Source: Akkermansia muciniphila
Lineage (GTDB): Bacteria > Verrucomicrobiota > Verrucomicrobiia > Limisphaerales > SIBE01
Direction of reading: 5' to 3'
DNA length: 43,548 nucleotides
NCBI GenBank assembly: GCA_945861765.1
Contig: CAMAWP010000017.1
Coordinates: 1 to 43,548 of the forward strand
Positions 1-6,995 of this stretch are shown in pieces. The position numbers were made by a program, and so were the translations under genes. Numbering within the stretch: the stretch's first letter is position 1; every line of letters begins with the position of its first letter. The notes beneath the pieces were generated by a model. That model had not been told where the DNA came from. It saw only the letters and a program-made list of their open reading frames with translations, and searched no databases.

Positions 1-1
1 C

Positions 2-79
2 GCCACGGCTGAGCAAGGAAAAAACGCTGATCAACTGAAGTCGGAGTTCAAAAAATGTAGTGAAGACCTTTTGCGATGA
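2..79 (+). CDS. C-terminal end of an unidentified gene (partial)
   Basis: An open frame enters from the left edge and ends with TGA at 77-79. The visible 25 residues are charged and Lys/Glu-rich, ending KKCSEDLLR, which is too little to assign a family. Its stop overlaps the ATG at 76 in an ATGA arrangement. That overlap, typical of translational coupling, is the main reason to believe both this tail and the next gene. The frame could also be chance, because only 78 bases are visible. Confidence 0.35.
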   Translation, partial: ATAEQGKNADQLKSEFKKCSEDLLR

Positions 80-549
80 ATCTCGAAAAATCCAAGGAAA
101 TCCTCAGGTCGTCAGAAAAAAAGTGCTCCAGTGTAGAAAGTCGGGTTAAGGGCGAACCGTTTGCTGAATTCAAAACGTTTCCGGAATTTACGAGAGCCAT
201 TTTGCTGAAGAAAGGTTGGGATGAGCACAAGGTAGTCGCCATTCCAAGCGGAGAGGCCGTCAGAGATCGGACGTATGCTTCAGCGGTGGCGCTGAAACGT
301 TGGATTTCCGATTCCAAACGGAATGTCCAACGCATCAATATTTACTCGATGGGCGCTCACGCCCGCCGAACGCGAATGCTCTTCCGAATGGCGTTCAAGG
401 ACCAGATCGAGGTCGGCGTGATTGCAGGCAAAGACCTGCGTTTCGACGGGAAACATTGGTGGAGAACCAGCGAAGGCGTGCGAACTATTCTCGACGAAAT
501 GATCGCGTATCTTTACGCACGCTTCATTTTCTCCCCGGCCAAACTCTGA
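76..549 (+). CDS. YdcF/DUF218-like protein, N-terminally short
   Basis: This 157-residue protein resembles the C-terminal half of the ElyC/SanA/YdcF (DUF218) family. It has an RDRTYASAVALK segment where the family has its conserved T-x-N/S-A helix. It then has a strand and a GAHARRTRMLF helix corresponding to the family's S-x-H-x-x-R-x-x-x-x-F motif. DUF218 proteins are usually over 200 residues and begin with a glycine-rich strand-loop that is missing here. The start at 76 is supported by the ATGA overlap with the upstream frame. In-frame stops at 58-63 exclude an extension. Family members are linked to cell-envelope metabolism, but the function is unknown here. It may be a remnant of a longer gene. 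It converges on mtnA, whose stop is at 577. Confidence 0.55.
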   Translation: MNLEKSKEILRSSEKKCSSVESRVKGEPFAEFKTFPEFTRAILLKKGWDEHKVVAIPSGEAVRDRTYASAVALKRWISDSKRNVQRINIYSMGAHARRTRMLFRMAFKDQIEVGVIAGKDLRFDGKHWWRTSEGVRTILDEMIAYLYARFIFSPAKL

Positions 550-576
550 ACCGGCTCCGTCTCGCGGCCGGGGAAT

Positions 577-1683
577 TCAAACCACTTTCCAACCTAACCG
601 AGGGCGATTTCGCCACAGCTCCTTGGGTTTGAAGATGCCAACGGGCGTGATGATGCCGGTGATTAATTCTGGCGGAGTGACGTCAAACCCCGGATTGCGC
701 GCAGGACTTGTTGAGTTTGCTGTCCGGACATATTCACGATGGCCCTTGGCCGTCACGCCCCAAGCTCCTAGCACCTCGTTCTCGTGACGCTCTTCAATCG
801 GGATGTCGAAGCCACAGGACAAATTCCAATCGATGGTGGAGAAAGGGATCGCAACGTAAAAGGGGATGCCGTGGCGTTTAGCCAAAACAGCCTTGGTGTA
901 GGTGCCTATCTTGTTGGCCACTTCGCCGGTCCGGCCTAAGGTGCGGTCACTGCCGACGATCACCAAATCCACTTCGCCTCTTTGCATGAGATGTCCCGCT
1001 GCATTGTCGGCAATGACATGATGGGAAATCTTTTGCTGAGCCAGCTCCCAAGCGGTCAAAGTTGCTCCCTGACTCCGGGGCCTGGTTTCATCACAGAAGA
1101 CGTGAAAGGTCCTTCCTTGGCTCTGAGCCTCGTAAAGAGGCGCGGTCGCGGAACCTATATCAACAAATGCAAGCCAGCCGGCATTGCAATGGGTAAGGAC
1201 CTTCATCCCTTCTTTAATCAAAGGCGCGCCATGCTGGCCAATAGCATTGCAATGAGCCACGTCCTCGTTCGCAAAAGCTTCTGCCCCGGCAACAGCGAGG
1301 GCTTGTTGCTCTCTAACGCCTCCACCAGCCCTCAAGCAGTCCCAGACTTGATTCATCGCGTTGATCGGATCAACCGCAGTGGGCCGGGCGTTCTTAAGCT
1401 CCCGATAGACCCCTTCGAGATGCCGAGCGAATCCTGCTAGATCATTTCCCCGGAAAGCTCTGGCGCCTTGAGCGAAGCCGAAAGCAGCCGTCGCCCCGAT
1501 GGCCCCCGCGCCGCGCACGACCATATCGGCGATGGCTCGAGCCGTCTCACGATAAGTCCGAGTAGCGACGATCTGAAAATGATGAGGAAGGATGCGCTGT
1601 TCAATCAGCAGAACCTGGTTTTTGTGAGCTTCGAAGGTTACGGTTCGATAATGGCGTGTTCGCCTGCCCAGCCTGACATTCAT
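577..1683 (-). CDS. mtnA: S-methyl-5-thioribose-1-phosphate isomerase
   Basis: This 368-residue member of the MtnA/eIF2B-related family isomerises 5-methylthioribose-1-phosphate to 5-methylthioribulose-1-phosphate in the methionine salvage pathway, in the cytosol. The substrate-binding segment RGAGAIGATAAFG is near residue 57. The catalytic cysteine is in LTHCNAG (about residue 166) and the catalytic aspartate is in GSDRT (about residue 246), close to the Cys160/Asp240 pair known for the Bacillus enzyme. The C-terminal NPxFDVTPPELI motif is present. Length and motif order are normal, so it should be a complete active enzyme. No other salvage gene is adjacent. The next minus-strand gene upstream is a small TPR protein ending at 1726. 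Confidence 0.95.
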   Translation of the reverse strand: MNVRLGRRTRHYRTVTFEAHKNQVLLIEQRILPHHFQIVATRTYRETARAIADMVVRGAGAIGATAAFGFAQGARAFRGNDLAGFARHLEGVYRELKNARPTAVDPINAMNQVWDCLRAGGGVREQQALAVAGAEAFANEDVAHCNAIGQHGAPLIKEGMKVLTHCNAGWLAFVDIGSATAPLYEAQSQGRTFHVFCDETRPRSQGATLTAWELAQQKISHHVIADNAAGHLMQRGEVDLVIVGSDRTLGRTGEVANKIGTYTKAVLAKRHGIPFYVAIPFSTIDWNLSCGFDIPIEERHENEVLGAWGVTAKGHREYVRTANSTSPARNPGFDVTPPELITGIITPVGIFKPKELWRNRPRLGWKVV

Positions 1684-1725
1684 GAGATAGGTTAAACTCC
1701 GGAGAGTCTGGGGATCGCCCGCTCT

Positions 1726-2142
1726 TTAGCGAACCTTGACTTGAAGTGTGCGTATCTTAGCACGAATTTTTCGGAAGAGCGGATGCTGGCGCAAGCCTTC
1801 GAGATCAGGATCTTCAGCCAGCCACTTAAAATCGCGGTAGCCGAGAGTCAGCGAGCGATCGAGCGCTTCCATAGCCAGCTCAACGCGATCGGCGAGGGAG
1901 TAACTACAGGCCAGATTGTAATGCACGTGCGAGTCGTCCGGCTTTAATCTTGCAAGGTGTTCATCAATCTTCAGCCCCTCCTGGAATCGGCCGCGACGTG
2001 TATAATCATCCCCTAAAATCTGGAGCGCTTCGACGTAATTTGGATCGCGCAAGATAACCCCTGCAATAAATCCTATTTCTATGTCAAGATTGTGTTTTTC
2101 CTGACGGCTCAATCTTTTTCTGGGGGAAGCTTTTTTCGGCAT
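1726..2142 (-). CDS. Small TPR-repeat protein
   Basis: A protein of about 138 residues from the ATG at 2142. The frame also has a GTG at 2166, which would add eight residues, but the ATG is followed directly by a basic start (MPKKASPRKR). At least two tetratricopeptide-like helical hairpins are visible: one around DPNYVEALQILGDDYTRRGRF and a second around DSHVHYNLACSYSLADRVELAMEAL. It ends with a DPDLEGLRQHPLFRKI segment that commonly follows TPR arrays in bacteria. No signal peptide is apparent, so it is probably a cytosolic protein-interaction scaffold. The partner is unknown. It lies 42 bp upstream of mtnA on the same strand and may be co-transcribed with it. Confidence 0.8.
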   Translation of the reverse strand: MPKKASPRKRLSRQEKHNLDIEIGFIAGVILRDPNYVEALQILGDDYTRRGRFQEGLKIDEHLARLKPDDSHVHYNLACSYSLADRVELAMEALDRSLTLGYRDFKWLAEDPDLEGLRQHPLFRKIRAKIRTLQVKVR

Positions 2143-2286
2143 ACACTGTGCGGGAAACAATCTCACAACTCTATTTCAAGTCAAGTGGTGCCATGAGAGA
2201 ATTCACTTTTTCTTGAGTGGAAGAATCCGCGAAGCAATGAGAATCGAGTTGTAAGGATAAGCCAAACCTCCAATAACCGTATAGAA

Positions 2287-3294
2287 ATGAATGTTTTTGT
2301 GACAGGAGGCTCCGGCTTTATCGGGGCGAACTTAGTGCGTGAACTGGCTCATCGAGGACATCGTGTGAGAGTTTTGCTGCGTCCAGACAGTGACCTCCGC
2401 GGTTTGGCGGACACTCAATTTGAACCGGTGCAAGGCGACCTGAGTGATTCGGCTCTCCTGAGAAAAGCGATGACAGGTTGCGATTGGTGCTTCCACGTCG
2501 CAGCCAGTTACCATCTTTGGCTGCGCGATTATGCGCCGATGTATGCGGCCAACGTCGAGGGCACCCGACACGTCCTCGATGCGGCCACGGCGGCCGGTTG
2601 CTCACGGATAGTTTATACGAGCACGGTTGGCTGCATGGGCCTCCCAAAGCCAGTGAATGGGATCATCAGCCCCACGGACGAAACGACTCCGGTTTCGGGG
2701 CTGCAAATGACGAATCATTACAAACGTTCGAAATGGCAAGCCGAAGAGATTGCTCGCAAAATGGCCGAGCAAGGATCTCCTATCATCGTTGTCAATCCTA
2801 CCGCGCCGATAGGTCCCCGAGATGTAAAGCCAACTCCTACCGGAAAAGTCATCGTTGATTTTATGAATCGCCAGATGCCCGCCTTTCTGGATACCGGCTT
2901 AAACTGGGTGCATGTCCATGACGTGGCCATCGGCCATGTTTTGGCAGCCGAAAAAGGTCGAGTCGGCGAACGCTACATCTTGGGGCATGCGCAGGGCAAC
3001 TGGACGATGCAAGAAGCGTTCGCGGTGCTGGAAGAGATAAGCGGTTTGCCCGCGCCCAGACTCAAGGTCCCTTACTGGATTGCGCTAGCAGCAGCGTACG
3101 CTGACGAGGCGTTGGCACGAGTCACCGGCAAGCCTCCAAGAGCGCCCTTGGCAGGAGTCCGAATGGCTCGATATAAAATGTTTTTTAATCCCGCCAAAGC
3201 GATTCAGGAACTGGGCCTGCCCCAGACCTCGCCCAGGCAAGCGTTGATGGATGCCGTGGAATGGTTCCGTGCCCACGGTTTTGTGAAAAAGTAG
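2287..3294 (+). CDS. hpnA: HpnA-like NAD-dependent sugar epimerase
   Basis: This 335-residue extended short-chain dehydrogenase matches the hopanoid-associated sugar epimerase HpnA. The N-terminal Rossmann motif is TGGSGFIG (residues 6-13). It is followed by the FHVAASYHLW segment typical of HpnA, a serine-containing TSTVG strand, and the catalytic Y-x-x-x-K in NHYKRSKWQAE. The NPTAPIGPRD, LNWVHVHDVAIGH and ERYILG motifs also fit the family. HpnA proteins are usually encoded with hopanoid genes, but no squalene-hopene cyclase or other hpn gene is visible here. The link to hopanoids is therefore by family only. Transcription is divergent from the TPR gene, with 144 bp between the two starts. 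Confidence 0.88.
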   Translation: MNVFVTGGSGFIGANLVRELAHRGHRVRVLLRPDSDLRGLADTQFEPVQGDLSDSALLRKAMTGCDWCFHVAASYHLWLRDYAPMYAANVEGTRHVLDAATAAGCSRIVYTSTVGCMGLPKPVNGIISPTDETTPVSGLQMTNHYKRSKWQAEEIARKMAEQGSPIIVVNPTAPIGPRDVKPTPTGKVIVDFMNRQMPAFLDTGLNWVHVHDVAIGHVLAAEKGRVGERYILGHAQGNWTMQEAFAVLEEISGLPAPRLKVPYWIALAAAYADEALARVTGKPPRAPLAGVRMARYKMFFNPAKAIQELGLPQTSPRQALMDAVEWFRAHGFVKK

Positions 3295-3414
3295 CCGACC
3301 CGTCTGATTGCCTGCGGCCTTTGCGATCCATCGAGATTCTTTGTCGGAGGTTTGAGTGAAAAAGCAAGGCGCTTCACGAAGCGTGGCGGATTCTCGGATT
3401 GACGCCGCTCGCGA

Positions 3415-3420
3415 TATAAT
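3415..3420 (+). promoter_or_regulatory. Perfect -10 box upstream of the helicase gene
   Basis: TATAAT lies about 105 bp upstream of the GTG at 3526. No good -35 box sits 16-18 bp upstream of it. A TTGACG at 3399-3404 is only 10 bp away. It could be a promoter with a weak -35 or a chance match. The rest of 3295-3525 holds only the short TTTCACA-type repeat at 3485-3503. Confidence 0.25.
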
Positions 3421-3484
3421 TCCTCTGCAGTCCGATTGATCGTGCTCGTTCCGACCAATTCTTCACTCTGCGATTCCAAGTAAA

Positions 3485-3503
3485 TTTCACATTTCACATT
3501 TCA
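3485..3503. repeat. Short tandem TTTCACA repeat
   Basis: A near-perfect short repeat of unit ATTTCAC (about 2.7 copies) lies just before the helicase start. It is similar in style to the GTTGGAT repeats at 31241 but different in sequence. Significance is unknown. Confidence 0.5.
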
Positions 3504-3525
3504 TCTCTTCGATTATGTTTTCTGT

Positions 3526-6060
3526 GTGAGTACGTTCGCGGCGCAGCTCGAAAACTTTTCTCTGCTCAACCAGGTAGCAGTTCCAGACCTATGGCAACAG
3601 CAGGCCGTCGCTGCTTTGCGTCAAGGAAGGGACGTCGTCGTGCATGCCCCGACTGGCGCGGGAAAAACGCTCATTTTCGAGATCTGGTCCAACCAAGGGA
3701 AAAATCGCGGCCAAGCGATTTATACTGTCCCCACCCGGGCGTTGGCCAACGACAAACTCGCTGAATGGCGGGCGCGGGGATGGGACGTGGGAATCGCTAC
3801 AGGCGATCTCTCGGAAAACCTCGATGCGCCCATTGTGGTCGCCACACTGGAAACGCAGAAGAATCGATTGATCCAAGGACAGGGACCGACGCTGCTCGTG
3901 GTGGATGAGTATCAGATGCTCGGCGATGAGGATCGGGGACTCAATTATGAACTGTCCCTTGCTTTGGCACCTCGGCAGACACAGTTGCTACTGCTGAGTG
4001 GGAGCGTCGGAAACCCGCAGGATGTGGTGAAATGGCTTCGGCGCCTGGATCGGGATGCTGTGTTGATCCGTCACGAGGAACGGCCCGTGCCTCTGGAAGA
4101 AGTGCACGGGAGCAGTTTAAGTTTCCATGTGCCGGCCGAGATTCGCGGTTATTGGCCGCGTCTCGTTGCGAAGGCCCTGGCAGAGGATCTGGGTCCGTTG
4201 CTGGTCTTTGCGCCACGGCGTCAAGCCGCTGAAGCCATTGCATCTGAGCTGGCTCGCGCATTGCCAACACCAAACCCACTCACTCTGAGTTCCGAACAAA
4301 AGCTTCTCGTGGGCGACCACCTCAGCAAAATGTTGAAGAGCCGAATTGCTTATCACCACAGCGGATTGAGCTATGCGGCGCGGGCTGGTGCGATCGAACC
4401 GCTGGCCAAGGCCGGGCAACTTCGAGTGGTGGTGGCCACGATGGGATTGGCCGCCGGAATTAATTTTTCGCTCCGGAGTGTTGCGTTAGCGGGAGCTGCT
4501 TACCGCCGCGACAATATCGAGCAGCCGCTCAAGGCCGATGAAATCTTACAAATGTTCGGCCGTGCCGGACGGCGGGGACTGGACGAAACGGGCTTCGTGC
4601 TAATCACCGCGAATGAAATTCGATTGTTGGAAGCCCACGCTTGCCAACTGACGCGCGGCGGCCGCGTGGATTGGAGCACACTGCTCGGTTTGATGAGCGC
4701 GGCTTTCGAAGCGGGACATGATCCGTTCACAGAAGCCGTTCGCGTCCAGGAACGACTCTTTACGGCCAAACCAATTTTCCTTGGCGTCGAAGAATCTCTA
4801 AAACATCCCGATGTCCCCTGCCGCTTGAAAACAGATGCTGAACGGGCCCGCCACGCGCGTAAGCGAATTCGTCAAATGCTCAACAGCCGCGGCCAATGGG
4901 AACTGTATCCTGATCGGAGCCAGAAGCCGCTCGGCGAGATTTGGATTCCGGATCGTGCGGCCAGGGGTCGGGAAGTCGGCCATCCAGATGCTGACCTCGG
5001 ACCTCTCGCATCTGACATCTCCCTCCGCCCCATTCTAAGCGAGCCGATTGCTCTCGGAAAAATCGGCATGGGCCAACTGATTGTCCTGTCCGAGAGCGAT
5101 GCGGCGAAAGTTTATGGGCGCACGATTACGGTGGCTGAACGGTTGAATGACGATCGCATCATAATTGCCAAATGGATTCGCCGGTTAATCGACTGGAACA
5201 GTCGCCAGGCACCGCTATCGTTGTGGACGGAGAGAATCGCGCCGCTGGTCAAAGAAAAATTGGCCGAGCAAAAGACACCCGTGGTCCGATTTAAGATTTT
5301 GGATCATAAGATCATCGCAGAAGTAAGCCTTGCGGACCAGCTCATGCTCGTCCCGGTTGACTCACACGGTGTCGCGCTCTGGAGACCGATCGAGCGCGAT
5401 GTGCTGCCCTCCGATTGCACTCGATGCGCTTTGGTCCCTGTCTGCCGACAATTGCCGACTTCGACCGGTGTGGCCTTGCTGTGGCGGCGGCTCGGTTTGG
5501 TGAGCGCCCAAGGCGTGCCGACCTTGCGCGGGCAAATCATGAGTTTTTTCTCCCAAGAAGATGGCTTGGCGATTGCGGCCGGTTTGGAGGATGAGCCGTA
5601 TCGGTTGGCGGATCTGATTTACGATTTGGCAAACTTGGATGCCGGCTTTCGCTTCTGCGGAGACGAGAATCGATGGGGTGGCCGCCTAGCCGTGGCCTGT
5701 CATCGTGCCTATGGCCTGCAAACAATTCCAGGCTATCTGGAAAATGGTTTGCCGACTAAGTATGGCGCGGGGGCTGAAGCAGTCGTCGCGAGCGTCCACA
5801 GGAACCCGCTCACCAAGCAGGCATGGGTGACAGACCTTTTGGGAGCTGGAGATATCGACCGGATCATCATCGAATGGCGCAGCTTAATGCGGCGGATTGC
5901 CCACGCGCCAGAACTTGATTTACCACGTTGGTCCGAGCTGCAAGGCATGGCCAGGACCTTTCTCAATGAAACCGAGTCGCCCACTCTGACCGACTTACCC
6001 CCGCTCGAATACCACCAAACCAAGCGTGTCGATCATCGTCTGTTCTTGCGCCGGCATTGA
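3526..6060 (+). CDS. Ski2-like DEAD/DEAH-box helicase with a C-terminal cysteine motif
   Basis: An 844-residue superfamily 2 helicase starting at GTG 3526; no ATG is in frame nearby. It has Walker A APTGAGKT (residues 41-48), motif II DEYQ (127-130) in place of DEAH, LLSGSVG as motif III, YHHSGLS and ATMGLAAGIN in the second RecA domain, and motif VI QMFGRAGRRG (about 342-351). This order fits Ski2/Hel308-type DNA or RNA helicases. The ~450-residue C-terminal region contains C-x2-C-x5-C at residues 631, 634 and 640, which could bind zinc or an iron-sulfur cluster. It is flanked by hpnA and a PEP-CTERM gene, so context gives no clue to its substrate. The helicase call is firm; the biological role is unknown. 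Confidence 0.88.
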   Translation: MSTFAAQLENFSLLNQVAVPDLWQQQAVAALRQGRDVVVHAPTGAGKTLIFEIWSNQGKNRGQAIYTVPTRALANDKLAEWRARGWDVGIATGDLSENLDAPIVVATLETQKNRLIQGQGPTLLVVDEYQMLGDEDRGLNYELSLALAPRQTQLLLLSGSVGNPQDVVKWLRRLDRDAVLIRHEERPVPLEEVHGSSLSFHVPAEIRGYWPRLVAKALAEDLGPLLVFAPRRQAAEAIASELARALPTPNPLTLSSEQKLLVGDHLSKMLKSRIAYHHSGLSYAARAGAIEPLAKAGQLRVVVATMGLAAGINFSLRSVALAGAAYRRDNIEQPLKADEILQMFGRAGRRGLDETGFVLITANEIRLLEAHACQLTRGGRVDWSTLLGLMSAAFEAGHDPFTEAVRVQERLFTAKPIFLGVEESLKHPDVPCRLKTDAERARHARKRIRQMLNSRGQWELYPDRSQKPLGEIWIPDRAARGREVGHPDADLGPLASDISLRPILSEPIALGKIGMGQLIVLSESDAAKVYGRTITVAERLNDDRIIIAKWIRRLIDWNSRQAPLSLWTERIAPLVKEKLAEQKTPVVRFKILDHKIIAEVSLADQLMLVPVDSHGVALWRPIERDVLPSDCTRCALVPVCRQLPTSTGVALLWRRLGLVSAQGVPTLRGQIMSFFSQEDGLAIAAGLEDEPYRLADLIYDLANLDAGFRFCGDENRWGGRLAVACHRAYGLQTIPGYLENGLPTKYGAGAEAVVASVHRNPLTKQAWVTDLLGAGDIDRIIIEWRSLMRRIAHAPELDLPRWSELQGMARTFLNETESPTLTDLPPLEYHQTKRVDHRLFLRRH

Positions 6061-6137
6061 AATCGAGTAATCTGGGCGAAATTCGCGAAAGCGTGAGACG
6101 CTCGTGAAAATCTATCCAAAACTAAGTCAAAAACCTC

Positions 6138-6166
6138 TTGACTAGTCTTTTAGAAATGAATAGAAA
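6138..6166 (+). promoter_or_regulatory. Sigma-70-type promoter candidate for the PEP-CTERM gene
   Basis: TTGACT at 6138-6143 and TAGAAA at 6161-6166 are separated by exactly 17 bp. The pair lies about 90 bp upstream of the preferred ATG at 6254. The -35 box matches consensus at five of six positions and the -10 at four of six. Together with the terminator at 6937 it suggests a single-gene transcript. Confidence 0.5.
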
Positions 6167-6253
6167 AGTCGCACGATTGAACTGAATGGTCGGGATTACG
6201 GACTAGGAATTTAAAACGTGAAAGTAAATTGTTTGAACAACCCTCAGGGAATT

Positions 6254-6913
6254 ATGACTAAAACAAAAGCTCAACTATCGGTTTCTATTGCTGTGCTTTC
6301 AGCTTCTCTTCTCAGCAGTGTCACAGGATTCGCAGCCGCCTATGACGCCCCAGCAAACGCCACTACCCGCTCCTACGCCCCTTCGCCAGTCAATGGGATT
6401 GAATTTGGAGATCAAGTATTCCTTTCCGGTGGTGAACGACGCATAACCGATTTCCAGTTTGAATACTTTCTTAGCGCCAACGCGAACGGAAACGAAACCG
6501 GCGAGTTGTTTTTTCGTTCTAATACAGGAGGCGCGAGCGGTGTTGAACCACTCACTACTCTTTACAGGAGCGGAGAGTTCTCGCTGAGCACAGGGTTTCA
6601 ATCTGTCTTCGCTCAAGCATTGGCCGTTAATGTTCCATCTACATTTACTTGGAGCGTCGTATTCAACGGTGTTGACACGGGTGAGCAAGCCGGTCTGTTA
6701 CTCGCCACACCTACTGTTGGAGCAAGCTTCGATGATTTTTGGCAAAAGAATGCCAACGGCACCTGGTCAACTTTCTTAATTGATAACGGAGCTACAGCAG
6801 CCAACTTCGCTGCTAGGATCACAGCGGTTCCTGAGCCCACCACCTATGCGCTAGCTTGTATCGGTGCATTGGCTTTGGCTGGTTATCGCCGTTTTAAGCG
6901 CAATTCAGCTTAA
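6254..6913 (+). CDS. PEP-CTERM sorting-signal secreted protein
   Basis: About 219 residues from the ATG at 6254, which has AGGGA just upstream; an in-frame GTG at 6218 is the alternative start. The protein begins with a Sec signal peptide (basic MTKTK, a hydrophobic stretch, then an Ala-rich cleavage region near GFAAA). It ends with a PEP-CTERM tripartite tail: VPEPTT, a transmembrane helix, then a basic RRFKR cluster. Such tails are recognised by exosortases, which process proteins for surface attachment or release. An exosortase gene lies at 28220-29185 in this window. The middle is Gly/Asn/Thr-rich with a beta-rich look and no recognised domain. It probably reaches the cell surface or the exopolysaccharide matrix. 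Confidence 0.88.
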   Translation: MTKTKAQLSVSIAVLSASLLSSVTGFAAAYDAPANATTRSYAPSPVNGIEFGDQVFLSGGERRITDFQFEYFLSANANGNETGELFFRSNTGGASGVEPLTTLYRSGEFSLSTGFQSVFAQALAVNVPSTFTWSVVFNGVDTGEQAGLLLATPTVGASFDDFWQKNANGTWSTFLIDNGATAANFAARITAVPEPTTYALACIGALALAGYRRFKRNSA

Positions 6914-6936
6914 GTTTCACTGACAATAATTTTAGG

Positions 6937-6962
6937 AGCGCGGGAAGTTCCCGCGCTTTTTT
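6937..6962 (+). terminator. Rho-independent terminator after the PEP-CTERM gene
   Basis: A perfect 9-bp GC-rich stem (6937-6945 with 6949-6957) closes on a 3-nt loop and runs into six T residues. It starts 23 bp after the stop codon at 6913. Read from the other side, the ClpX-like gene ends at 6996, so the hairpin could serve both convergent genes. Confidence 0.88.
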
Positions 6963-6995
6963 CTTTTTATAGCTGGCAAATGAGCGACCGAAAAG

